This document shows positions 1 to 10,571 of a DNA stretch of 64,000 nucleotides, in pieces (within the stretch, counting starts at the first letter, position 1; each line of letters begins with the position of its first letter). Made by a program: the position numbers and the translations under genes. The DNA comes from Ampelocalamus luodianensis (lineage: Eukaryota > Streptophyta > Magnoliopsida > Poales > Poaceae), in the NCBI GenBank assembly GCA_036346255.1, contig CM070622.1:28980751-29044750 (forward strand), given 5' to 3'. Under the pieces are notes generated by a model. It saw only the letters and a program-made list of their open reading frames with translations. It did not search any database and was not told where the DNA came from.

Positions 1-2
1 AA

Positions 3-1264
3 TATAAGGGGCAGATACTTATCACCATTGGCGTTGACGAGAATAATCAAATTCTGCTGTTGGCCATCGCATTCGTCGAAGGTGAGAATTACGACAGCTA
101 GTTGTGGTTCTTTCGACATATGAGGGTGGGAGTTGTCGGAGCTCGTCCTGGTGTGTGCGTGATCCATGATCACCACGTCGGGATGCTGAAGGCCATAAGA
201 AAACTTCAGCAAGACCCCGATGAGCCATTCCCATGGCCGGATATGAGGAGTAGATGGTGCATTCACCACCTGGGGGCCAACTTCTTCAACAAGTTCCCGA
301 AGCAACCGTTGGTGAAGCTATTCAAGAGGCTTGCTATGCAGAACCAACAGCGCAAATTTGACGCTTTATGGGCGCTGCTGGATGAGCACAGCAGGAAGCA
401 CGTGGATGAAAGGAACCAGGAGCACAGTCTGAACCTGCTGGTCCGAGGAGGATGACCTCGAGGAACATCACATGCTTCTCCCACTAGATCAAGGCCGAGC
501 CATTCGACAAGTGGTCCCTGCTGCACGACACGGACGGGGCAAGGTACGACATAATGACCACTAACCTTGTGGAGGTGTACAACTGGATTCTTAGGGGTCT
601 TCGATCTCAGCCCCTCGTCGCCATTGTGGAAGGTGTTCTACACAACACAATTGGGTATTTCAGGGAGAGGCATACAAATGTTGCACTTCATGCCGCTAAC
701 CCTCAAACACCATACTGCTCGAAGATTACGACATACATGCAGGCGAAGACAAAGAAGGGACATTCGCACACGGTGTACGTGATGGGCAATACGGAGCATC
801 GTTTCGACATGCTCCTACGGGATAGAGCCGGATTTGGGACGGCTCGTTCTCTTGTCACCCACGAGGTATTCCTTGGAGATCATGTGAACGAACCTAGTTG
901 TACATGCAACAAGCCGAAGCTCCTACACAAGCCATGCTCTCATGTCCTCGCTGCATGCGGGATTGTGCACATGGAACCTTCGAACTTTGTGTCCGAGTAC
1001 TTCTTGAAGGAGAGGGTAGCGTAGGCGTGGTGTGGCGAGCTTAGGGGGTTCAGGGTTGTGGGTAGCTTCGCCACCTTGGATATTGCAAACAAGACCTGGA
1101 TTCTGGATATTGACATGCTGAAAGGTGGCAAGGGTCATTGGCAGAGTCGTCGTATTACCAATGATATGGACAAAGAGCAACCAAGGGCGTTGGGTAGACG
1201 CTGCGGGCACTGCGGTCAGGAGGGCCACACAGCCAGAGGATGCAAGGCACCAGCTGAGGAGTAG
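3..1264 (+). pseudogene. Mutator-like (MULE, MURA-type) transposase, 5' part outside the window
   Basis: This is the C-terminal two thirds of a MULE transposase, the nuclear enzyme that cuts and moves Mutator-like elements. Reading in frame from base 3 gives the transposase core (YKGQILITIGVDENNQ, then VCVIHDHHVGML with a likely catalytic Asp). After a frame change near 450-550 comes KWSLLHDTDGARYDIMTTN, then a SWIM zinc finger around 895-950 (CTCNKP...KPCSHV) and a CCHC zinc knuckle CGHCGQEGHTARGC at 1201-1242. Order and spacing fit the MuDR/MURA family. It is broken by a TAG at 99-101, where the family usually has Trp, by the frame change, and by a stop at 1022-1024 between the SWIM and knuckle parts. 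A plant-mobile-domain gene follows on the same strand, a known association in grass MULEs. The family is clear; the element's left end is not in view. Confidence 0.9.
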
Positions 1265-1603
1265 GCACCGGCATGGTTTGCGGTACCACTTCTTCGAGTG
1301 TGCAAAGTGGGACCAAAATTGCAAATCAGTGTACATTGTCATCTGTACTTTGTATTGTTTATGTAACTATTCTGCTACTACTCCATTTTCATTTGATGTA
1401 CGTACTGTCTTAGCACATGTATCGTATGTTGCACATAATGTTTATGTAAGTATTGTAGTACTATCTCTTTTTCATTACTTCTCAAAGTATTGTCCTGATA
1501 GCCTAGTACTATTTTGTTTATTTCTTTACGAGTTAAATTTACTCTTGCTTTACATTCGATGTTTATTTTGGCATATTTGCTAACTTGAAGTTGTTTTGCA
1601 GGT
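1265..1603. other. AT-rich spacer between transposase and mobile-domain gene
   Basis: This 0.34-kb T-rich stretch holds no supported gene. It ends in a polypyrimidine tract and TTTTGCAG immediately before the ATG of the next gene, so it could be a 3' UTR plus an intron joining the two genes into one transcript, or a short promoter. No clear TATA box was found. Confidence 0.4.
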
Positions 1604-4407
1604 ATGGCTGGTGACCCTCCTGGATCCGACTGGAGTTTTGGCCTCCTGGGGGAGCGCATCGACCGGCTACAACGCACGTCGCGTCGTGTCTCGGATCCTG
1701 CGGGCGCGGGCGACGCGACTGCGTTGGGGGTGATTTGCACACGGACACCTCGGGTGCTCTAGAGGCTAGACCCACGCTGACAGATAGGTTCGCATACGTT
1801 GAAACTATGTTCTCGCCATACATACCTTTCGTACTGACCTTTTTTTGCTTCGTAGGCTGAGCACTGCCGGTCTACTACTTCTCACCCGAATGGTGCAGGC
1901 CACGGACGAGGATGAGCCGGCAGCACCTGTGGTCGGCAATGACGAAGATGTCCATGTCGGGCTGGAGCAGTCATGACACTTCCTGTTCGACCGCTCCCTA
2001 CTGACAGCTCTCATGGACCGGTGGTGGTCGGAGACTAACACTTTCCATCTCCCATTCGGGGAGATGGCCCCTACTCTGCAGGACGTCTCCCTGCTGCTTG
2101 GCCTCCCTATCGCGGGAGGTGCTGCCTTCCAGTAGGAGGGCCCGCCCGACTGGCACGGCCACCTACTGCCCAGGTTTGAGGGAGTCCTTCCGGCTACGGT
2201 AGCGGCTGGTTACTATGTCTTCCTAGAGGCACAGAGGCACGGCCCACCCTTGCGGTGGCTGTTGCAGTTCCAGGTACATGTTCGACGCCGTTCCCATTGG
2301 GAGCACTGCGCTCTCATTTCCGTAATATGGTCTTACTTTTTCCTTGTACATAGGTTGAGCGGATGGACCTAGCCATGAACGATCAGTAGGTTTCACGCCA
2401 CCTCAACGCCTACTTGTTGTGGTTGTTTGGTTGGGTGCTATTTACCAGCAGCCACATCGACACCGTCGACGCGCGGCTCATCGCGTACGCTAGGGCCATC
2501 GCCAATGGGCAGGCCCCCTAGATCAGCTGGGGTTCGGCCACACTTGCTTCCACCTATCACGGCTTGTGCGACACGTGCTGCAGGTCGAGGCCGAACTCCG
2601 TCCTCACAGGGTGTCCTCTCCTCGCAGTTGTGGTCGTTCGAGTGCTTTAGCCTCGGACGGCCCCTGTTGGACGATAGCAGTCCGTACGGGTAGGAGATGT
2701 ACAACGCGGATGAGGTGGACCGACCGATAATGGGCTCTCTCTGGTGTCAGCAACGAGTACGTACTCTGTCATTCGACTAATTTCTTCATATAACCAATCG
2801 TCTTATCTAACAGCTTGTGTTCCTTGCAGGTACAGTTTGCGCGCGTGCAAGTGACATAGGCGTACGAGCCGTTCATGGAGCAGTTCGACCGGCTCACGGC
2901 GAACGACGTGCACTGGGAGCCATACTCCCCTTAGGAGTTAGTGTCTCGCACTCCTCACGGCCTTTCCTCGCTCTGCCTACGCGACTAGGACTACTGGCTG
3001 ACCCACAAGGCGCGTGTGTTCGACGTCTTCGTTGAGGTCTACGGGGCGCATCGTGTGATGCGCCAGTTTGGCCTACGGTTGTTGGTTCCAGTACCAATCG
3101 GGCGGCCTGTGCCTGACAACGTGCACGCGTGAGTAATCGGGATAGATGTCCCTCTTTTTGCTGTCGTCTCGTACTCATGACTTCTAACTACATGTTACGT
3201 CATGCAAGCAGAGTAGGAAGGGAGTCCGCCACGGCACGGACTGGGGGAGGACAATGGACACGTGGGTAGGGCAGTGGGAGGGCACACTGCAGGACTGTGT
3301 GCAGGAGGACACCCCCTACGATCATAGTGTGTACGATGAGTACCTTCGTTGGTACGCTCCTCGAACACGTACCAAGCTCGTACTTGCTGCCAACCCGCCC
3401 ACACCACGCGTCTCGGCACCGACCGACACGTACCCTGTGCATTTTGCGCAGGACATGCACCTTGCGGTATGTTACATCATACTTCAAAAACTTCGCTTGT
3501 GGCATCCCCACTTACGGTTTTCACCATGTCATGTTTTCGTTGCAGGTGAGCATCGGTGCTGAGATTACGAGGGACTACCGCTCCTTATTTCAGAGGATCA
3601 CCGACGGTGCGGAGGTCACATGTATGGAGGCGGCCCAGGCTTTCCATCGTGGGTGTTCAAGCCACACGTGTTGTCAGCCTGCTGTCGTGCACTAGGCTCC
3701 TGGAGGTTGACACACCTACGCCTGGTCGATAGTTCAACGCGTCACGGGCGCCGTCCCGTCCGACAACCTGCAAAGAAAGAGAGGTTAGCATGGCCACATG
3801 CGGCACGCCCTTACAAGGCCGGAGGCTCAGCCAGGCCACGTCTGACACCGCCGTGAGCCTTATGAGGCCGGAGGGTCCGGCTGGGCACAACCTCGTACAC
3901 CGGCAGCGTCACAATATGTCGGTCCTCCGGACCTCTTCGCCTTCCACACGTAGCACACGCAGGGCGGGAACGCGTGGTGTGGATCGTACTTCCTCCTGAC
4001 GGCTTCTCGTGCACCATGGCGCTAGCCGAGGGTACATCACGTCTCTCGTGGTCAACACGCATCACTTTTTTTTCTTAACTAACAATATTTGCACTGTAGG
4101 TCTTCTGCCCTTTGAGGGATTAGTGTCCTCCCCAGGCGACGCGGACACACACGACTTCCTTGTGGACCAGGACCCGGCACCTCAGCCCACACCCGCTGAG
4201 GTTCTCTCTGGGTCATAGCTCGTCAGTGCGCCAATACCCACACAGGTGGAAATTCTGTCCACCCCTCCGCCTTTCAGTCCTCGTCAGACTAGGTCTCCAG
4301 ACTGTCTTTCCCTGTCAGGGCCGAGGCCCCGACACCCAGCGCAGAGGAAGGGGCCCAAGCAAGCCCGTAGGGGAGGACACAGAGGTGGACTGGCCGTGGC
4401 GATGTAG
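1604..4407 (+). pseudogene. Plant mobile domain (PMD, MAIN-like) gene of a MULE, decayed
   Basis: The product is a plant mobile domain protein (aminotransferase-like PMD; MAIN/MAIL relatives), a nuclear family found as host genes and as cargo of Mutator-like and retro-elements. The start is ATG 1604 (MAGDPPGSDW), just after a splice-acceptor-like TTTTGCAG. Family blocks appear in order across frames: FHLPFGEMAPTL and LLLGLPIAGGAAF near 2041-2130, LNAYLLWLFGWVLFTSSH near 2402-2456, ARLIAYARAIANGQAP then SWGSATLASTYHGLCDTC, VHWEPYSP near 2908, and YLRWYAPRTRTKLV near 3340. Introns are suggested at about 2273-2352, 2750-2829, 3130-3210 and 3468-3545 (GT...AG). The tail is Pro/Arg-rich and ends near 4407. 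Several in-frame stops show decay. Family assignment is firm; exact exon borders are inferred. Confidence 0.8.
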
Positions 4408-6464
4408 GAGGGGATGCTAGGGGTGTGGTAGGGGTGCCTAGTAGGGGGTGTCCCCCTACGCTAGCTGTACTTTTGTTCATTATGTGATACTTTAATTTTG
4501 TACTTAATGTGTGATGCCTGTAATACTTTTACGTTCTTATGTGTACTCATTCGTACAATGCATGTTTGTTCAATGCATATCGACGTCTATAGCTTAATAC
4601 ATGTGACACATAAACAACTAGGGTTCACTCAATAAAAGGCAACCACAACGACGCGTACAGAAGGGGAGAGTACCGAGGTATAAGCTTCTCGGTGTGTCTA
4701 ATGGTAGAAGCGATGGCGGACGCAAGGCCGGTGCGCGCGTAGGCGCATGCGACGGCTCTTGCCGCCGTGCCGTGGAACCCTCATCGCTACCACCTCCTCC
4801 ACTGGACCCATCCATGACAAAGCACCACTGATGGAGCAAGAAGCCAAGAACGAAGGAAGGAGCAAAGAGCACCAAAGACCATGAGCATGAAGAAGGAAAG
4901 AAAAGAAGGAACTCACCAAGCTTTGAAGAAATTTGGGCGTTTCACGCTTTGGGCCATGTTTTTCCACAAACAAGAGACAAAGAGAGCTAATAGGCCCATT
5001 TTGCACTCCCAAATCTCTAATTCCCACTCCCAAAATCCTAATCAAATCCCCATTCGGCATTCGGCCACACAACTACACAACTCACCTAGGGCGGCGGGGC
5101 GAGGCAATGAGCTAGGGCACTGGGGTGACGGCGCAGCGCAATGAGGCGCGAGTGGCCACCGGGGCGAGCGCGAGGGACGAGCGCGAGGCGAGCGCGAGCC
5201 CGCGGGTTGAGGCCGAGGCGTCGAGCTGCCACCGCCATCGACGGCGCGCGCGAGCGCCGGCGCGTGAGGAAGTCGCCACCGCGTGGCGCCTGGCTGAGGA
5301 CTGAGGAGCTTTAAAGCTTTGGCCTTTGGGCTTTGAGGAATGAGGAGTAAGGAGCTTTGGCCAGTTAGCCTGAGGAAATGAGGAGTTGAGGACTGACTGG
5401 AGTGAAAGTCACAAGGAGCAGTCGGAGCAGACAACAAACTAGCAGAGGTAATAAGGTAATTACTAAATACTATTACTAATTAGGTAAAGTTGACATAATG
5501 ATACTTACGGTGGTCAGTGGTGTTGTTATTCCTTCAAAACCAGTTCTGTCAATTGATGCATAAATGGTAAATATGTAGCGCAATAATAGGTATGTCTAGT
5601 AGACTAGTAGACAATGCACAAGAACAACAGGGAAAGAAAATGAATCTTATCACTTACACCTGTTAAATTGTCACGGACGGGGAGAGAATGAATAAAATAG
5701 GATAGCTCACTGATTTAAATTGGAATGTTGAAATGATGTTTCATTACTTGTCTAGTCTAGTTACATTTGTCTAGTCTAGTTACATGTACTTAGTACTCAT
5801 AGATTACATACAATTTATTGTAGATTTATAAAAGATAGACAAACAAATTTTGCATAGTTATTTCTCCAACAATCCAAATACAAGTATTACTCCTTGAACC
5901 AATGTTCTATACTTCCATTCATTTCAATGTTTGTAATTAGTCATAATTTTAAGATTATCTCACTAATTTAGCTACTTTTGTTCCACAAATTGCTACTTGC
6001 ACGTTTTTATAGGCATTCGGATTGTTATATTCATTAGTCATGTACTACCTTAAGTTTATTTTACATTTTTGCTTTGTCTCTTGTTTATTTATGTATGAAT
6101 TTGAATTACATCAGACATTCAAATGTATTATGTATGCTTGATACGATTTTATCATATTAGCTTGAGCACCCCCTCTATTTTTGTGCTGCGTACGCCACTG
6201 GGTAGAAGGTGTCTCGCGCTACCCACATAGAGTGTTGTACAGGGGGGCGCCTCGGATGTGGTTGGCCGTTGTTGTAGTGGCACGCACATATGTAACTAGG
6301 GTTCGCGCAGCAGCATGTGGGATCATAGGATCTTCTTATGTTCATGAACTCCTCGTTGCCCCTCTCGCGCTGCATCTATTGGTGGAGGTCATCGTTTTCC
6401 TCGTTGATATTGTCAATCTGCGCCTCCAACTAAAAGATTCAGTTCCACAATGTATCCACGTACA
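4408..6464. other. No supported gene; GC-rich block then AT-rich DNA
   Basis: Bases 4620-5440 form a GC-rich block with purine-rich direct repeats (gaggaatgaggag-type words) and open frames on both strands that match nothing I recognise. Bases 5440-6170 are AT-rich; a 19-bp unit TTGTCTAGTCTAGTTACAT is tandemly doubled near 5748-5786. The block may be the continuing interior of the Mutator-like element or a separate insertion. Confidence 0.35.
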
Positions 6465-6641
6465 TCACAACATGTCGTTCATGGGAGGGATCGATCCAGC
6501 GGATAAAGTCGTATTTCGCCATCTGTTGGAAATGAGGGTTAACATGGAAGCTCTATTAGCAGTAACATAAAATAAAGTATTTGCTAATTGTACCCCAGTG
6601 TGGGCATCATAAGAAACGTCATCCACCATCGAAAGGGTCAT
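6465..6641 (-). CDS. Short hypothetical ORF downstream of a minus-strand TATA box
   Basis: A 58-codon frame starts at ATG 6641 (MTLSMVDDVSYDAHTG) and ends at 6465. I do not recognise it. It lies about 250 bp downstream of a good minus-strand TATA box at 6893-6900 and is oriented away from the zinc-finger gene at 7384, so the two may share a bidirectional promoter. The sequence GGGGTACAATTAG near 6590 could be a splice donor, in which case the true exon ends after DAHTG. Short upstream ATGs exist between the TATA box and this start, which weakens the call. Confidence 0.25.
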   Translation of the reverse strand: MTLSMVDDVSYDAHTGVQLANTLFYVTANRASMLTLISNRWRNTTLSAGSIPPMNDML

Positions 6642-6892
6642 CCACGACCTACACGACAACGTCCTCACTGTATCCTCATTTCGGCCATACCGATTGAGTA
6701 CGCTTGTTCGGCATCAACAGGTGGCTAGGGCTGAAGTCCTCCCTCCTTTCGAGGGGAAGGTCTTGCTTTGGCGACCCCGGTTGGACTGGTCCCTCAGCGT
6801 CTGCTATGGTATGTTACTGTACGACAGAGAAGGCTCTTCTCCCTACGATTTTGAGGGTTGAGTGGTCCTACTTTCGGAGCATGGGGTGTGCA

Positions 6893-6900
6893 TTTTATAG
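6893..6900 (-). promoter_or_regulatory. TATA box (CTATAAAA), minus strand
   Basis: The minus strand reads GGCTATAAAATGC here, a strong plant TATA context. It faces away from the tandem array at 6945-7250 and from the plus-strand TATA box at 7320. Confidence 0.5.
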
Positions 6901-6944
6901 CCTGCGGGGGTGTCCTCCTTCACACAGTCTTGTAGCGCACCCTC

Positions 6945-7250
6945 CTAATGACAAGACCAGACGGGGCTGGCTACTTTGCGTAGTGACAAGACCAAACGGG
7001 CCAGTTTTGCGCAATGACAAGACCAAACGAGTCAGCTTTAAGCAACGACGTGACCCGATGAGTCAGCTTTGCGGCGTGACCAAACAGGGCAGCTTTATGT
7101 AGTAACAAGACAAAACGGGACAACTTTGCGCAGTGATAAGACCAAACGGGTCAGCTTTGCGCAGTGATAAGACCAAACGGGGCATCTTTGCGCAGCGACG
7201 TGACTCGATGAGTCAGCTTTGCGCGCGACATGACCCAACGAGTCAGCTTT
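6945..7250. repeat. Tandem array of about 37-bp units between divergent promoters
   Basis: About eight imperfect units of the form ACAAGACCAAACGGG followed by TCAGCTTTGCGCAGTG. Two units carry TGAGTCA (7059-7065 and 7209-7215), the GCN4/AP-1-type core bound by plant bZIP factors, and others carry the variant CGAGTCA. The array fills the space between opposed TATA boxes, so it could be a shared enhancer or a transposase-binding array. Position and sequence are seen directly; function is inferred. Confidence 0.75.
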
Positions 7251-7319
7251 GTTGCCTTGCGACACAAATTTCCCTTAGCTAAATTACAATTCAGCCACGT
7301 ACGCAGCGCCGACTCGGCA

Positions 7320-7327
7320 TATAATTA
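7320..7327 (+). promoter_or_regulatory. TATA box (TATAATTA) for the GRF-type zinc-finger gene
   Basis: The sequence CGGCATATAATTAC lies 57 bp upstream of the ATG at 7384, with a pyrimidine-rich stretch between them that could hold the transcription start. Spacing is compact but plausible for a plant gene. Confidence 0.45.
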
Positions 7328-7383
7328 CTACCCCTTCTACGCCAGGTTCTCCTGCATCCATACTTCAACACAATCTTGCTCAA

Positions 7384-8104
7384 ATGGACAAACACTGGGA
7401 GGAGATACGCGAAATACAAAGGGAGTATGTGGTTCAGGAGGAACAAAGGGAGCGTGCCAGGAGGTCACCTCTCCGCAATGATGACGCCCCCCGTAGCAGC
7501 AACCCCTACCACAACATCCCAACGGAGCGTTCACCGCAACACCCGCCCGAGGGGGAGACACCGCCCCTCTGTTGGTGCAGGGACACCTGCAAGTTCTTAA
7601 AGTCCAAGCACCCGCTCAGCCTGGGCATGTGTTACTAAGGTTGCGCGAACTACTCCAACGACTACCCCGACCGTCATTGGGACACGAGCCGCTATCGGCA
7701 GCCGGTAAGGACAGGTAGCAGTATGTTCTCCTACCATTTCTCTTTCAAAGTCCACACTAACAACCTCTCATATCTACCCGTAGTCCCCGCATCCGCTATA
7801 TGGCTACCGCAAGTGGATCGACCTAGAGATCCACCCGCACGACCAGTGGATTCTCGACTTGGAGGAGTGGAATGCCAACAGGGACCGCGAGAGGAGGGAG
7901 GAGGAGCCTTGCACCAAAGAGCACAACCAACGTATCCGGCGGGAGACGCAGACCCATCTCAAGGCATGTAGGCGTAGGAAGCACGAGGCTCATGAGAGGG
8001 AGTGCGAGAAAAAGAGGAAAATGGCGGCCGAGGCCAAGGCGGCCAACGAGGAGTATAATGCCGAGCTCGCAAGGAAGGGCAAATGGCTCTGGTCCACGCA
8101 GTAG
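7384..8104 (+). pseudogene. GRF-type zinc-finger protein with basic coiled coil, one nonsense codon
   Basis: Two exons can be joined. Exon 1 runs 7384-7704 from ATG (MDKHWEEIREIQREY), the intron is 7705-7783 (GTAAGG...CCCGTAG), and exon 2 runs 7784-8104. The middle reads PPLCWC...CKFL...GMCY, then CANYSNDYPDRHW, then HPLYGYRKWIDLEIH, resembling the C-x-C...C...CxNY layout of GRF-type zinc fingers in plant transposon-linked genes. The C-terminal 80 residues are rich in Arg, Lys and Glu and probably coil. Without the stop it would encode about 213 residues. A TAA at 7636-7638 breaks the frame inside the finger; everything else is open, so it is recently dead, or the codon is a sequence error. 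The gene may belong to the same Mutator-like element as the genes to its left. Confidence 0.65.
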
Positions 8105-9367
8105 TCCGACCCTCTTCGTCCATATGTACCATGTATTTCTAATTCCCTAAAGGCATGCATGTACCGTTCTTGGTTCGTTAACCTGCGTGCCATGTAACAC
8201 CTCTTGTCGAATCAACGATCGTGTTGTTAACGTTGCTCCATTTCTCCAAAATTGTGCATCGTGTCTGAATTCTCTGTCGCATTGCAATATAACTTACCTT
8301 TCTACTTATGAATCTTTAATACATCAATCGTCGACGAGAAAGCATGTACAACAGTAATATGTTATCACTTACCGTTCTACATACGAACCATTAATACCTC
8401 AATCGTTCCTCCAAAATTCTACAAAAATTCACTACACTAGAACAACATACGACGATCATAAAATGTTATTGCGAGCCTAACAGATTTGTACCGGTGAAAA
8501 TATACGAAAATCACAAACATACCAACTAGTTTAGGGTTTCAGCTACCTATCGCTATTTATTTTTGTAATTATCTTTTCAAATAATATTATTTTTTAAAAA
8601 AAAATCGTTGTTTACGAAGGATATATTCGCTAAAGTGTCAAAGGTTATCAATCCACAAAAAGATTTTCAGTCAATATATGTATTTACGGTCAGTTAAAAG
8701 GATGGTCTATATATGGTTCACAGATAGATTCTCTACTTTTAAGTTATAGATAGTTCGAGAGGATTAACTTTCAAATATTTTTTAAAAAATTTAAATAATA
8801 GAAAACAAGGACCAGCCTCTTGTCATCCAACTGGTAGGCGACAGGGAAGCAATCGCCTACCGGTTGGGCGACAGAGCCTGTTGTTCGACCATTGGCCGAC
8901 TTCATCCCTGTCGCCTTGGTGTCGCTTGGCCATTGGGCGACTGGAGCCAATCGTCCAACGGTTCGGCGACAGGGGAATATTTTTGTAAAAAATAAAACCG
9001 CAGGTATAATTTTGTAATTTAGAATAAAAAATAGATTATTTTAAAATAAATTCTCATGGACAGCGCTGTTCATCCCAAGGAATCCGACGCATCCTCCTGC
9101 GTCCACCAGCGAAAGTGACCAAGTGTTCTGTGGTGCCGCTCGAGGATCCTAGCCGATGGTTCCATTTCGGTAGTCCATGCCTACTCCATGTTGATTGCTG
9201 CGAGCGTAACTATGTGAAAAAAGGAAAATATATAGAGCATAACTGTGAAAGAAACAGATAATGAAATATAAATAGATAAATAATTCGGATTTACTATTTC
9301 AGAGGCACCTGAAAATTTGCAAAATCACAGTCGAATTTGCTCACCGTTGGATTTGACATGGATATTC
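8105..9367. other. Non-coding, AT-rich
   Basis: No gene is supported. The stretch includes the 3' flank of the zinc-finger gene, long A/T tracts, and the GCGACA-rich repeat block at 8820-8965 listed separately. The right edge of the Mutator-like element probably lies here, but no terminal inverted repeat could be paired because its other end is outside the window. Confidence 0.4.
8820..8965. repeat. GGCGACAGGG-rich imperfect direct and inverted repeats
   Basis: Short words such as GTAGGCGACAGGG, TCGCCTACCGGTTGGGCGACAG and TTCGGCGACAGGG recur in both orientations within 150 bp of otherwise AT-rich DNA. The pattern is seen directly; it may be a remnant of mobile-domain element sequence or a protein-binding array. 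Confidence 0.45.
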
Positions 9368-9599
9368 TGTAAATTAGGAAAGAATCAATCGGTTAGGATT
9401 GTATTGTGATACATATCCTGATGAGATTGCATTCTGCCGAAACTGTAGCTCATCTGGGACATAACTGTCTCCGGCTGTTAGTGACATTACAACAATTTGA
9501 TTGTTGTAAATCATACCTTGTATATATGTTGGTGTATAAAGAGGAAACAAAACCCTATCAAGGGATTAGCTTGGCAAAATATACTTTGTGTTTTTGACT
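9368..9599 (+). repeat. 5' LTR of the copia element
   Basis: It begins TGTAAATTAGG and ends at TTTTTGACT, just before the primer binding site. TTGTATATATG and GTGTATAAAGAGG near 9517-9545 suggest a TATA region. It is the partner of 13803-14039. Confidence 0.9.
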
Positions 9600-9612
9600 T
9601 GGTATCGAGCTC
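9600..9612 (+). other. Primer binding site (initiator-Met tRNA type)
   Basis: TGGTATCGAGCTC directly follows the LTR. The usual plant copia site, complementary to initiator methionine tRNA, begins TGGTATCAGAGC; here one base is missing or changed. Confidence 0.7.
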
Positions 9613-9737
9613 AATCCAAGAGTAGGCCATGACCTCCTCTGCACTCAACAGATCAAACAACGCCGTGTGTTGATCCCAACACCAAGCATTAGCGTCTCCA
9701 TGCCGTCACTGGGGAGCTTCATTAGCGTCAACCTGTC

Positions 9738-10571
9738 ATGAGAGAACTTCCTTCTCTGGAAAGCACAGGTAGATTCTTTCCTGTGTGCTCAGAACCTCTA
9801 CGGTCATGTCGATGGCAATATTGTTGTGCCACCGTGATGGTGATAAAAGGAACCAACACAGCTGCACGTCAGATATCGAATCATGCTTATCTTTATTGGT
9901 TTCAGCAGGACAAGATTGTTTTGAGCGCCTTGCTCTCATCAATGACTGAGGACATTCTTGGTCAAGTTGCTCGTCTCACCACCTCTGCCGAAGTGTGTGG
10001 AGCATTGGCAGCTATGTTTTCATCCCAAAATAGGGCGAGGATGATGTAGGTTCGGTATCAACTATCGAACATGAAGAAGAAGGACATGCTGGCGTCTGAA
10101 TTCTTCCACAAGATGAAGGGATATGCCGACACCATAGCTTCAATCGGCAAGCCTCTTCCTGATGATGAAGTGATCGACTACATCTTGGCAAGACTAGGAT
10201 CGAATTACGATCCCCTGGTCACCTCAATTAAAATGCGCAGTGATCCGGTGAGCTTGAATGACATCTATACTTATCTCCTGAGCTACGAGATTAGGTTCGA
10301 TCAGAACAATGCTTCACAGGAGATTCATTCATCTACGATGGCAACAACAACAACCGTGGTGGCGGTCGCGACGGTCGTGGCCGAGGCCGCAATCAGTCTC
10401 AAGGCCGTGACCAAGGCGCTGGTAAACACAAGTCCACATGTCAAGTGTGTGGCAAGTACGGGCACGACATACCAGCCCGAAGATCATCGCTCCAAAAATG
10501 CGCCACTTTCGGGTCGTACAACGTCGACACCAACTGGTATGCTAATATCAATGCGACAGATCACCTCATAA
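9738..10571 (+). pseudogene. copia gag (UBN2-type), broken
   Basis: The frame contains the gag hallmarks LSSMTEDILGQVARL, SSQNRARMM, LSNMKKKDMLASEFFHKMKGYADTI without its last residues, and ARLGSNYDPLVTSI, matching UBN2-type copia gag that forms the virus-like particle. A TAG near 10047 and later frame changes break it. The nucleic-acid-binding tail is Gly/Arg-rich, and a degenerate zinc knuckle (CQVCGKYGHDIPAR across frames) lies near 10440-10475. Confidence 0.8.

Noticed and set aside
102..455. Independent 117-codon gene
   Set aside because: It is the same frame as the upstream MULE core, separated only by a nonsense codon.
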